Shown here: positions 1 to 7,306 of the stretch, piece after piece
Layout of the letters: the number at the start of each line of letters is the position of its first letter
Numbering within the stretch: position 1 is the stretch's first letter
From: Actinomycetes bacterium
GTDB lineage: Bacteria > Actinomycetota > Actinomycetes > Mycobacteriales > Mycobacteriaceae
Assembly (NCBI GenBank): GCA_023415515.1
Contig: JAEZKH010000502.1
Span: 1-8,858, forward strand
Direction of reading: 5' to 3'
DNA length: 8,858 bases
The notes under the pieces: generated by a model
Database searches by the model: none
Seen by the model: the letters and a program-made list of their open reading frames with translations, nothing else
What the model was told of the DNA's origin: nothing
Made by a program: the position numbers and the translations under genes

Positions 1-418
1 GGGCGCCGGGCCCCGCGGGGGCCCCCCACGGCCGGTGCAGGGCGTCGTCGGGCAGCGCGCGCACACCGGCCGCCCATGTGGCGTAGGCGTCGTCGAGTTG
101 GTCCAGCGCGGTCGCCGCATCGGTGGCGTAGGGCCAGCTCTGGTAATCGGCGGGCGGGCCGTCGAAGTGTGAGTGGTTGCGCATCGCGAGCACGCCGACG
201 ATCACGTGGGCGAGCCGCCACGCGATGGTGGTGAACGGGGCGGGCTCTGGGGCGGGATGGGAGAAGTCGATCGCGCCGTCGGGGTGAACGGTCCAGCAGT
301 TCGGCACCGGGGCCCAGAAGTACTCGTCGTCGGTCAGGCCGTCGAGCCGCGGCCTCAGGTGGCCGTTCCAGTGGAATTCGAGTTGCTCGGCGAGCTGGTC
401 GGTGATCGGTGTGCTCAT
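1..418 (-). CDS. DinB-superfamily protein, 3' end cut off by window edge
   Basis: The reading frame starts at an ATG at 418 on the minus strand and stays open to base 1, giving 139 codons without a stop; the C-terminus lies outside the window. The protein begins MSTPITDQLAEQLEFHWNGH and carries an early 'LEFHWNGHLRPRLDGLTDDEYFW' region, then 'CWTVHPDG', 'TIAWRLAHVIVGVLAMRNHSHF' and 'WAAGVRALPDDALHRPWG'. These match the helical, metal-binding DinB/YfiT-like fold; the His in the 'RLAHV' helix is a likely metal ligand. The family includes mycothiol- or bacillithiol-dependent transferases, but the substrate of this member cannot be read from sequence. A GAGAGG ribosome-binding site lies 8 bases upstream of the ATG. 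The gene is divergent from a WYL-type regulator, a common arrangement in which the regulator controls the DinB gene. The extreme 3' part is very G/C rich but keeps a plausible reading frame. Confidence 0.85.
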   Translation of the reverse strand, partial: MSTPITDQLAEQLEFHWNGHLRPRLDGLTDDEYFWAPVPNCWTVHPDGAIDFSHPAPEPAPFTTIAWRLAHVIVGVLAMRNHSHFDGPPADYQSWPYATDAATALDQLDDAYATWAAGVRALPDDALHRPWGAPAGPGA

Positions 419-426
419 GGGTCCAA

Positions 427-432
427 CCTCTC
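427..432 (-). promoter_or_regulatory. Ribosome-binding site of the DinB-family gene
   Basis: The minus strand reads GAGAGG, 8 bases before the ATG at 418. This is a good Shine-Dalgarno match at normal spacing and supports that start codon. Confidence 0.6.
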
Positions 433-440
433 ATCTACAT

Positions 441-457
441 AGGACAGTTTCTGTCCT
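441..457. promoter_or_regulatory. Perfect inverted repeat between divergent genes, probable operator
   Basis: AGGACAG-TTT-CTGTCCT is a perfect palindrome with 7-base arms and a 3-base centre. It sits in the roughly 60-base gap between the DinB-family gene and the WYL-type regulator, where promoters for both must lie or overlap. A dyad of this size suits a dimeric HTH protein. The adjacent regulator is the obvious candidate to bind here and repress itself and the DinB gene. The dyad is seen directly; the binding protein is inferred. Confidence 0.6.
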
Positions 458-479
458 TTGAGTGTGCGAGCCTGGAGTC

Positions 480-1439
480 GTGTCCGAGACGACCAGCCGC
501 GTGCTCCAGCTTCTCGGCCTGCTGCAGTCGCGCCGCGTCTGGTCCGGCGACGAACTGGCAGACCGTCTCGGCGTCACCATCCGCAGCGTGCGCCGAGACG
601 TCGCAAGGCTGCGTGACCTCGGCTATCCGGTGCTGGCGAGCAAGGGTCGCGGCGGGGGCTACCAGTTGGGCGCGGGCGCCGCGCTGCCTCCTCTGCTCCT
701 CGATCCCGACGAAGCGGTGGCGATGGCGGTCTGCCTGCGGCTGGCGGCGGGCGGCAGCGTGGCCGGAGTGGGGGACTCGGCGCTTCGGGCCTTGAGCAAG
801 CTGGATCAGGTGATGCCGTCGCGGTTGCGCTCGCAGGTGTCGGCCGTCTGCGAGGCCACCGTCGCGCTCCCATGGAACTCGTCGGACTCACCCGTCGAAC
901 CCGACGTGCTGATGACCCTCGCGCGCGCCTGCCGCGACCGCGAGCATGTCTCGACCGCCTACGTCGACCGTGCGGGCAACGCCACCGGGCGCAGACTGGA
1001 GCCCTATCAGTTGGTGACGACAGGGCGGCGCTGGTATCTGCTGGCGTTCGACCGCGACCGGGAGGACTGGCGCAGCCTGCGCTTGGACCGGATGAGCGAC
1101 GTCCGCGCCCTCGGCAGCACGTTCGCCGCGCGGGAGGCTCCCGACGCCGCGGCGTACGTGCGGCGGTCGATCAGCGCTTCGCCGTATCGCCACATCGCGA
1201 GGGTTCGCTACTTCGCATCGGAACAAACTGTGGCGCAGCACTTCTCGCCGTCATCGGTGACCATCGAGGCGGACGGGCCCGACATGTGCATCGTCACAGC
1301 GGGTGCCGACGATCCGGAGCGGATGGTGTCCTACTTCGCGACCGTCGGAGCCGAATTCGAGGTGCTCGAGCCTGCTGAGGTCGTCGGGGCGGTGACATCG
1401 GTTGCCGAGCGGCTCCGGCGCGCGGCGAGCAGGCCGTGA
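480..1439 (+). CDS. YafY-type HTH and WYL-domain transcriptional regulator
   Basis: A 319-residue DNA-binding regulator. Residues about 5-60 form an HTH_11 winged helix ('SRVLQLLGLLQSRRVWSGDE', then 'RSVRRDVARLRDLGYPV' and the 'GRGGGYQL' wing). The WYL domain follows, with the name-giving triad at W185-Y186-L187 and the downstream 'WRSLRLDRM' segment. A C-terminal WCX-type region covers about 235-315. WYL domains sense ligands, in some members nucleic acids or nucleotides. I chose the GTG at 480 because the family N-terminus normally reads MSETxxRLLxLLxLLQ. The frame is open to another GTG at 462, which would add CEPGVV. Neither start has an ideal ribosome site; a GGAG ends only 2 bases before 480. 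The gene is divergent from the DinB gene and is probably its autoregulated repressor or activator. The effector is unknown. Confidence 0.9.
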   Translation: MSETTSRVLQLLGLLQSRRVWSGDELADRLGVTIRSVRRDVARLRDLGYPVLASKGRGGGYQLGAGAALPPLLLDPDEAVAMAVCLRLAAGGSVAGVGDSALRALSKLDQVMPSRLRSQVSAVCEATVALPWNSSDSPVEPDVLMTLARACRDREHVSTAYVDRAGNATGRRLEPYQLVTTGRRWYLLAFDRDREDWRSLRLDRMSDVRALGSTFAAREAPDAAAYVRRSISASPYRHIARVRYFASEQTVAQHFSPSSVTIEADGPDMCIVTAGADDPERMVSYFATVGAEFEVLEPAEVVGAVTSVAERLRRAASRP

Positions 1440-1570
1440 CGGTGACGCCGTGGCCCCGATCCGCGCAGGCGTAACCGCAGCAGCAGCAGTCGGCGGTGCG
1501 CCTCGAAACCCATCGACAGAGGATCCGACCAGTTCCGTGGGCCGCCTGACATCTTGCGTTCAGTCGACAT
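1331..1570 (-). CDS. Doubtful small ORF, hypothetical or gene remnant
   Basis: A 79-codon frame starts with ATG at 1570, preceded by GGAAAG at good spacing. It begins MSTERKMSGGPRNWSDPLSM and has a Leu/Arg-rich stretch 'RRLLLLRLRLRG' near residues 27-38. Its last third runs antisense to the end of the WYL regulator gene, where the composition becomes Ser/Thr/Ala-rich and unlike a protein. GC preference at third codon positions is weaker than in the neighbouring genes. I do not recognise the sequence. It may be a small real protein, the 5' remnant of a decayed gene, or chance. Confidence 0.15.
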   Translation of the reverse strand: MSTERKMSGGPRNWSDPLSMGFEAHRRLLLLRLRLRGSGPRRHRHGLLAARRSRSATDVTAPTTSAGSSTSNSAPTVAK

Positions 1571-1738
1571 GATCTTTCCATTGTGGCACTCCGACGCTGT
1601 TCCTGCAGACGGCGCGCCGTAACCCGCGTGCCTCAGTTAAGACGAAATGAACTGCGGCCCAACCTAACTCAACATGATCCCGTCGAAAGGCAGAGGTGGC
1701 AGGGACAGCGCTGTGACCATCCTCACCCTGAACCGACA
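1440..1738. other. Intergenic stretch between convergent genes, no firm gene
   Basis: This 299-base gap separates the plus-strand regulator from the minus-strand nucleotidyltransferase. It looks less GC rich than the flanking genes, especially around 1560-1740. It holds a perfect 12-base palindrome ACGGCGCGCCGT at 1609-1620, a 10-base palindrome ACAGCGCTGT at 1705-1714 and a weak CAGTT/AACTG dyad (1634-1638 with 1650-1654). None has the stem plus T-run of an intrinsic terminator, so how the two convergent transcripts end is not visible. One weak minus-strand ORF (1331-1570) is listed separately. Confidence 0.6.
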
Positions 1739-2296
1739 TCACATCGTGATGCCCAGTCGGTCGGCGAGCACCAGAAACGCAGCCGCGAAGTCGTTTTCGC
1801 TGGTATCGGCGCGTACCCGGGCCCAGTCCACCTGCTCGCGCACAGCCCGAACGGCGGGCAGCAGCGCGGCGAAATCGCAGTGGTGCTCGTTGAGCGAGTT
1901 CAACTTCTCGACCAGCACACGCGTCGGCGCAAGCACCCGCATCCGGATGGCCAGCACGTCGAGTTCGTCGGCCTCGGCGATCAGTTCGGCCGACACCGGC
2001 GTGCCGTTCAACCGGTGCAGGATGTCGATGACGAACTGTTGCTCCACACACGCCTTGAACAACCAGTCCTCCGGCGTGCGCTCGATACGGAAACCCGCCT
2101 TCTCCAGCGTCAGCGCTGCCGCCTCGGTGTCCTCCTCAGCCACCACGAAATCCACGTCGTGCACGGGCTCGGGACCGCCGTACGCCCACAGCGCGTAGCT
2201 GCCCGCAAGCGCGAATTCCGGGCCGTGGGCCTTGAGCGCTGAGGCCGCGCGCCTGAGGGCGTCGCGCAGATCGATGTCTGTCTCGTGCTTCTTCAC
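1739..2296 (-). CDS. Nucleotidyltransferase-fold protein, orphan
   Basis: A 185-residue protein with the DNA polymerase beta-like nucleotidyltransferase signature: G32-S33 in 'LAGSYALWAYG', the metal-binding pair D47 and D49 in 'HDVDF', and a third acidic residue D91 in 'VIDIL'. All three carboxylates are present, so it is probably active in transferring a nucleotide to a protein, RNA or small molecule, but the acceptor is unknown. The rest is helical, ending 'FLVLADRLGITM'. The start is forced: the only ATG/GTG/TTG before the active site is the GTG at 2296, and a TAG (2306-2308 on the opposite strand) closes the frame just upstream. No HEPN-type partner adjoins it, so the usual two-gene MNT/HEPN toxin-antitoxin layout is not seen. 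It is divergent from the EEP gene with an 18-base gap. Confidence 0.85.
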   Translation of the reverse strand: MKKHETDIDLRDALRRAASALKAHGPEFALAGSYALWAYGGPEPVHDVDFVVAEEDTEAAALTLEKAGFRIERTPEDWLFKACVEQQFVIDILHRLNGTPVSAELIAEADELDVLAIRMRVLAPTRVLVEKLNSLNEHHCDFAALLPAVRAVREQVDWARVRADTSENDFAAAFLVLADRLGITM

Positions 2297-2298
2297 TG

Positions 2299-2315
2299 TG
2301 GGTACCTAGTACCCA
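2299..2315. promoter_or_regulatory. Perfect palindrome filling the gap between two divergent start codons
   Basis: TGGGTAC-CTA-GTACCCA has 7-base arms and a 3-base centre. It lies between the GTG of the nucleotidyltransferase (2296, minus) and the ATG of the EEP gene (2315, plus), and its last base is the A of that ATG. Ribosome sites are weak on both sides, so one or both messages may be leaderless with promoter elements inside the dyad. Operator function is inferred. Confidence 0.5.
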
Positions 2316-3082
2316 TGCGGATGGCCACCTTCAACATCCTGCACGGACGCAGTGTCCACGACGGCGCGGTCGAGCTGGGTCGGCTCGAGGAGTCGGTCAG
2401 GCAGCTCGACGCCGACGTGCTGGCGTTGCAGGAGGTCGACTGCGACCAGCCGCGCTCGGCGATGGCCGACCTGACGGCGCTGGCCGCCGACGCGATGGGG
2501 GCGGTCACCCACCGGTTCGTCGCGGCGATCGCGGGTACCCCTGGCGCGACGTGGATGGCGGCGACCGGGCGCGAACAACCGGGCACGGCCGCATACGGCA
2601 TCGCGCTGCTGTCCCGCTTTCCCGTGCGGAGCTGGCAGGTGCTGCGGCTGCCTCGCATACCGGTGACGTTCCCGATGTACCTGCGCGAGCCGAACAAGGT
2701 GCTGTTGGTGCACGAAGAGCCGCGGGCGGCGGTCGTCGCCCGGCTCGACACCCCGCTCGGCGCGATGACGGTCGCCAACACCCACCTGACGTTCGTGCCT
2801 GGGTGGAACCGCGTGCAAATGCGCCATCTCGTCCGCGACCTGCGCGGGTTCGCCGGTCCCCGCGTGTTGATGGGCGACCTGAACATGACTCCGTCGCGGA
2901 CCGGGCGCTGGTCCGGGCTGCGCTCGCTGGGCGCTGCGCCGACGTTTCCCTCCGGGGAACCCACGCGTCAGCTCGACCACATCCTCACCGACGACCCGGC
3001 GCTTCGGGCCGACGACGTCGCGGCCCCGGAGTTGCCGATCTCGGATCACCGCGCGCTCGTTGTGGACGTGACGCGGCCCTGA
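2315..3082 (+). CDS. Endonuclease/exonuclease/phosphatase (EEP) family metal-dependent hydrolase
   Basis: A 255-residue single-domain protein of the EEP (DNase I-like) fold, which cleaves phosphoester or phosphodiester bonds in nucleic acids, inositol phosphates or phospholipids. The whole active-site set is visible: N7 in 'TFNILHG', E40 in 'LQEVD' (metal), N155 and H157 in 'ANTHL', D188 and N190 in 'GDLNM', D221 in 'LDHI', and D244-H245 in 'SDHRAL'. No signal peptide or membrane segment is seen, so it should be cytoplasmic. I chose the ATG at 2315 (MRMATFNILHG), which matches family N-termini; the frame is open to a GTG at 2285, but that would run back through the divergent gene's start, and an ATG at 2321 is also possible. 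It ends 9 bases before the mannosidase start and may share its transcript. The substrate is unknown. Confidence 0.88.
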   Translation: MRMATFNILHGRSVHDGAVELGRLEESVRQLDADVLALQEVDCDQPRSAMADLTALAADAMGAVTHRFVAAIAGTPGATWMAATGREQPGTAAYGIALLSRFPVRSWQVLRLPRIPVTFPMYLREPNKVLLVHEEPRAAVVARLDTPLGAMTVANTHLTFVPGWNRVQMRHLVRDLRGFAGPRVLMGDLNMTPSRTGRWSGLRSLGAAPTFPSGEPTRQLDHILTDDPALRADDVAAPELPISDHRALVVDVTRP

Positions 3083-3091
3083 CTCCGTAGG

Positions 3092-6000
3092 GTGGCGGAC
3101 GTGGCGTTCGGCGTTACCTCCGCGGAGTCGACGGACCTCTTCACGGGGCCCCGCGACGCACCGCTGCAAATCGTGCGGGTCACTCACACCGGCGCAGCAT
3201 CGCCGATCGTCATCGAGGGCGACGGGCTTTCCACGCCGGCGCCGCCGCCTGCGGGACCCGCGGGGGTGACCGAGGTGCCCGTCGCGGTCTCCAACCCGGT
3301 CGGCGGTGAGCGGCGTACGGCGCGCCTGTCCTGCGACGGTGTCGACACCGGCTTCGAGTTCGAGGTCGCCGAGCCGGGCTGGACGATGTTCATGGTCAGC
3401 CACTTCCATTACGACCCGGTGTGGTGGAACACCCAGGCCGCCTACACCAGCCTGTGGACCGAGGAGCCGCCCGGCCGGTGCAGGCAGACCAACGGCTTCA
3501 ACCTGGTGGCCGCACATCTCGAAATGGCGCGCAGGGAACCGGAATACAAGTTTGTGCTCGCTGAGGTCGACTACCTCAAGCCCTATTGGGACACCCACCC
3601 CGAGGACCGTGCCGACCTCCGCCGATTCATCGCCGACGGCCGCGTCGAGATCATGGGCGGCACCTACAACGAGCCGAACACCAACCTGACCAGTCCGGAG
3701 ACGACGATCCGGAACTTCGTGCACGGCATCGGCTTTCAACGCGACGTCATAGGCGCACACCCGGCGACGGCGTGGCAGCTCGACGCGTTCGGCCACGACC
3801 CGCAATTCCCCGGCATGGCGGCCGATGCCGGACTGACGTCCAGTTCGTGGGCGCGCGGGCCGCATCACCAATGGGGTCCGATGCAGAACCAGGGCGATCC
3901 CGAACGCATGCAGTTCTCCAGTGAGTTCGAGTGGGTGTCCCCGTCGGGGCGAGGAGTGCTGACCCACTACATGCCCGCGCACTACTCGGCGGGCTGGTGG
4001 ATGGACTCGTCGGCGACGCTCGAGGAGGCCGAAACCGCGACGTACGAGCTGTTCTCGACGCTGAAGAAGGTCGCGTTGACGCGGAACGTGCTGCTGCCTG
4101 TCGGGACCGACTACACACCACCGAACAAGTGGGTCACCGAGATTCACCGCGACTGGAACGCGCGCTACACCTGGCCGCAGTTCGTCTGCGGGTTGCCGAG
4201 CGAGTTCTTCGCAGCGGTGCGCGCCGAACTCGCCGAGCGTGGCATCGAGCCGTCGCCGCAGACCCGGGACATGAACCCGATCTACACCGGCAAGGACGTG
4301 TCCTACATCGACACCAAGCAAGCCAACCGCGACGCCGAGAACGCGGTGCTCGACGGCGAGCGCTTCGCGGTGTTCGCCGCTCTCATCGGCGGCGCCAACT
4401 ACCCGCAGGCAGCGCTGGAGAAGGCATGGGCACAGCTGGTATACGGTGCGCATCACGACGCCATCACCGGCTCGGAGTCCGACCAGGTGTACATCGATCT
4501 GCTCACCGGATGGCGCGACGCGTGGGAGTTGGGCCGTGCCGCACGCGACAACGCGCTCGCCCTGATCTCCAGCGCTGTCGACGGGTCGGTGGTCGTGTGG
4601 AATTCGCTGACACACATCAGAACCGACGTGGTCACCGCGACGTTCGACGAACCGCTCGGCACCGGGGTGCGGGTGACCGACGCCGACGGGAAAGAGGTGC
4701 CCGCTCTCGTCGAGCACGGTGGGCGATCGGTCAGCTGGCTGGCGCGCGACGTCCCGTCGCTGGGCTGGCGCGCCTACCACCTATCGGCCGCCGAGACCGC
4801 CGTCGGCTGGGAGCCCGTCGGCGGGGCGGCCTCGGAGATCGCCAACGACTGCTACCGGTTGCGGGTCGACCCCGACCGCGGCGGCGTGGTGACATCGCTG
4901 ACCGAGAACGGGCGCGAACTGCTCGGCGACGGCGGGTTCGGCAACGAACTGGCGGTCTACGACGAGTATCCCGCGCATCCGGATGCGGGCGAGGGGCCGT
5001 GGCATCTGCTGCCCAAGGGGCCCGCGGTCGTCTCGTCCAGCGCGGAGGCGGAGTCCGTGCGGCGCCTTCGGTCACCGCTGGGGGAGCGGCTGCTGGTGGC
5101 TGGACGGATCGGAACGGTGTTGCGCTACACCCAGACCCTGACGCTGTGGCGCGACGTCGCGAGGGTGGATTGCAGCACCACCATCGACGAGTTCACCGGC
5201 GAGGACAAGCTGCTGAGAATGCGCTGGCCGTGTCCCGTCGCCGGGGCGATGCCGGTCAGCGAGGTCGGCGACGCGGTGGTGGGCCGCGGTTTCGCGCTCC
5301 TGCACGAACCGGGCTCCGACCAGTCCGTCGACACCGCGAAACATCCCTACACGCTGGACAATCCGGCCTACGGCTGGTTCGGCCTCTCGTCGGCGGCCAG
5401 GGTGCGGGTGAACGACTCGGTGCGCGCGATTTCGGTCGCCGAGGTCATTTCGCCGACCGAGGCCGAATCGGCTTGGCTGGCCCGCGACCTCATGGTGGCA
5501 CTGGTCCGCGCCGGCGTCACCGCGACGTGCAGCAGCGCCGACAGAGCGCGGTATGGAAACCTCGACGTCGACTCCAACCTGCCCGACGCGCGGATCGCGC
5601 TCGGCGGTCCCGACGAGAATGCCTTCACCGCAGCGGTATTGGCCGACGCCGACCCCGCATACGCAGAAGAGCTCAAGCGACAGCTCTACGCTTCGGGCTC
5701 GGCGCGGGTCTGGGTGCCCGCCGCCGCCCCGCTGGCCGCCGGTTGGCTGCCCGGTGCCGACCTCCGTGGCGTGCGGGCACTTCCGGTGCTCGTCGTCGCG
5801 GGCGGCGACGGTCTCGACGCCGCGGTCGCGATGGTCGTCGACGACCTCGCCGATGCGGAGATCGCGGTCGAGCAACAGGTGCAGGCCGACATCGACCCGT
5901 TCGACGCGCGCACGGTCGCGGTGTTGAACCGCGGCGTGCCCAGCTTCGCCGTCGACACCGAGGGCACGCTGCACACCGCGCTGATGCGGTCGTGCACCGG

Positions 6001-7306
6001 GTGGCCGTCCGGGGTGTGGATGGACCCGCAGCCGCGGCGCACCGCCCCCGACGGCTCGAACTTCCAACTGCAGCACTGGACGCACACGTTCGACTACGCG
6101 TTGGTCAGCGGCGACGGCGACTGGCGAGCCTCCGCGATACCCGAGCGCAGCGCGGAGTTCTCGCACCCGCTGATCGCCGTCGTCAACAGTCGGGGCGAGG
6201 GCGGCTTGCCGAGCTCGGGTTCGCTTCTTCGGATCGAGCCCGAGGGGTCCGTTCAGCTCGCGGCGCTCAAGGCCGCGGGCAACCCGCTGGCGTCGGGAAG
6301 TGGCAGGGCCGTCGATGCGGGCGAGGCGGTCGCGCTGCGCCTGGTCGAAACCAGAGGCGTCACAACAGATGTCGCGATCACCTCTGGATTGCATCGGGTG
6401 TCGGCGGCGTCGCGGGTCAACCTGTTGGAGGAGCCGCGTCTGCAGAAGCACCGTGCGTTCGAGGAACTCACCGTGCACGGTTTCGAGATCGCCACCGTAT
6501 TGAGCCGCCTCAACATGCCACGACTACTCGACGCCGACCACACCCAGTTGGCGCCGGAGGTCGAGGCGGCGCAGCCGCTGTATGCCCGCTACTGGCTGCA
6601 CAACCGAGGCCCTGCGCCGCTCGGCGGCCTTCCCGCCGCGGTGCACCTGCACCCGCACGCCACCGTCGCAACACCCGACGGCGGCATCGTGCTGCGGCTC
6701 ACCGCGGCGAGCGACTGCACCGACTCGGCGTTGCACGGCACCGTGCGATTGCTATGTCCGCCGGGCTGGACGGCGAGTCCGCAGAGCCTGCCGTTCGTGC
6801 TGCCCGGCGGTGGACACCTCGAGGCCGACATCGAGCTGACCATGCCGCGGGACACCCCGCACGGGCTGTATCCGATTCGAGCCCAGCTGCATGTCACCGG
6901 CTCCGACGCGGTGTCGATGCCCGCGTCGTGGCGCCAGGTCGTCGAGGACGTTGCAACCGTGTCGGTCGGCACGCCGCGCGAGGACGACGACGTCGTCCAT
7001 CTGATAAGCGAACCCACCGATATCGAGGTGGGCGCCGGTGATGCCGATCGGCTCGTGCTATCCGTCGGCACGGCGGCAGCCGCGAGCCTGTCGCTGGAAG
7101 CGCATGTCATCAGCCCGTGGGGTACCTGGGACTGGATCGGACCCGCCGTCGTGGGTGCGGTGGTCACGCCCGGCGAGACCACCGAGATCGGCTTCGACGT
7201 CAGCCCGTCGCCGCAGGTGCGGCCGGGGCAGTGGTGGGCGCTGGTGCGGATCGGGTGCGCGGGACGGCTGCTGTACACGCCCGCGGTGAAGGTGACGGTC
7301 CGATGA
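3092..7306 (+). CDS. Glycoside hydrolase family 38 alpha-mannosidase, very large
   Basis: A 1404-residue retaining, zinc-dependent alpha-mannosidase. Residues 1-95 form a beta-rich N-terminal domain. The catalytic GH38 domain begins at 'SHFHYDPVWW', with zinc ligands H106 and D108. The nucleophile, also a zinc ligand, is D231 in 'WQLDAFGHD', and the last zinc ligand is H455 in 'GAHHDAITGSE'. The three-helix middle domain covers about 395-470 and large beta domains follow, including 'GWPSGVWMDP' and 'NFQLQHWTHTFDYAL'. A NEW3/Ig-like region sits at about 1195-1275, with a further beta domain to the end. There is no signal peptide, so the substrate is probably an internal mannoside. It is longer than the M. 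tuberculosis counterpart Rv0648 as I recall it (about 1215). The start is GTG 3092; GTG 3101 is equally possible. The stop overlaps the next start (ATGA). Confidence 0.93.
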   Translation: MADVAFGVTSAESTDLFTGPRDAPLQIVRVTHTGAASPIVIEGDGLSTPAPPPAGPAGVTEVPVAVSNPVGGERRTARLSCDGVDTGFEFEVAEPGWTMFMVSHFHYDPVWWNTQAAYTSLWTEEPPGRCRQTNGFNLVAAHLEMARREPEYKFVLAEVDYLKPYWDTHPEDRADLRRFIADGRVEIMGGTYNEPNTNLTSPETTIRNFVHGIGFQRDVIGAHPATAWQLDAFGHDPQFPGMAADAGLTSSSWARGPHHQWGPMQNQGDPERMQFSSEFEWVSPSGRGVLTHYMPAHYSAGWWMDSSATLEEAETATYELFSTLKKVALTRNVLLPVGTDYTPPNKWVTEIHRDWNARYTWPQFVCGLPSEFFAAVRAELAERGIEPSPQTRDMNPIYTGKDVSYIDTKQANRDAENAVLDGERFAVFAALIGGANYPQAALEKAWAQLVYGAHHDAITGSESDQVYIDLLTGWRDAWELGRAARDNALALISSAVDGSVVVWNSLTHIRTDVVTATFDEPLGTGVRVTDADGKEVPALVEHGGRSVSWLARDVPSLGWRAYHLSAAETAVGWEPVGGAASEIANDCYRLRVDPDRGGVVTSLTENGRELLGDGGFGNELAVYDEYPAHPDAGEGPWHLLPKGPAVVSSSAEAESVRRLRSPLGERLLVAGRIGTVLRYTQTLTLWRDVARVDCSTTIDEFTGEDKLLRMRWPCPVAGAMPVSEVGDAVVGRGFALLHEPGSDQSVDTAKHPYTLDNPAYGWFGLSSAARVRVNDSVRAISVAEVISPTEAESAWLARDLMVALVRAGVTATCSSADRARYGNLDVDSNLPDARIALGGPDENAFTAAVLADADPAYAEELKRQLYASGSARVWVPAAAPLAAGWLPGADLRGVRALPVLVVAGGDGLDAAVAMVVDDLADAEIAVEQQVQADIDPFDARTVAVLNRGVPSFAVDTEGTLHTALMRSCTGWPSGVWMDPQPRRTAPDGSNFQLQHWTHTFDYALVSGDGDWRASAIPERSAEFSHPLIAVVNSRGEGGLPSSGSLLRIEPEGSVQLAALKAAGNPLASGSGRAVDAGEAVALRLVETRGVTTDVAITSGLHRVSAASRVNLLEEPRLQKHRAFEELTVHGFEIATVLSRLNMPRLLDADHTQLAPEVEAAQPLYARYWLHNRGPAPLGGLPAAVHLHPHATVATPDGGIVLRLTAASDCTDSALHGTVRLLCPPGWTASPQSLPFVLPGGGHLEADIELTMPRDTPHGLYPIRAQLHVTGSDAVSMPASWRQVVEDVATVSVGTPREDDDVVHLISEPTDIEVGAGDADRLVLSVGTAAAASLSLEAHVISPWGTWDWIGPAVVGAVVTPGETTEIGFDVSPSPQVRPGQWWALVRIGCAGRLLYTPAVKVTVR

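Noticed and set aside
8..24. A 7-3-7 G/C-only inverted repeat, GGGCCCC-GCG-GGGGCCC
   Set aside because: It lies inside the DinB coding sequence, where Gly/Pro/Ala codons explain it, and has no T-run. It may be prone to sequencing error, but the reading frame stays plausible.
1609..1620. Perfect 12-base palindrome ACGGCGCGCCGT
   Set aside because: No loop, no T-run and no nearby promoter or start. Short GC palindromes are expected often in DNA of this composition.
1702..1720. A partial resemblance to the 441-457 operator (GGGACAG-CG-CTGTGACC)
   Set aside because: The spacer is shorter, the outer arm bases do not pair, and it lies far from any start codon; probably chance.
1583..2242. Plus-strand frames overlapping the nucleotidyltransferase
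   Set aside because: Low-complexity His/Arg/Gln- or Ser-rich translations; the minus strand carries an intact nucleotidyltransferase active site.
2306..4780. An 824-codon open frame on the minus strand across the EEP and mannosidase genes
   Set aside because: Its translation is rich in Arg, Gly, Val and His with no family motif. It is the usual antisense shadow of a GC-rich coding region; the plus-strand genes carry complete catalytic motifs.
5072..6478. A 468-codon minus-strand frame opposite the mannosidase
   Set aside because: Composition is Arg/Val/Gly/Asp-rich with no recognisable domain; antisense shadow.
3931..7041. A 1036-codon plus-strand frame inside the mannosidase gene
   Set aside because: It is an out-of-frame shadow dominated by Arg, Ala and Gly. 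The GH38 frame contains all zinc ligands and domain motifs over the same bases.
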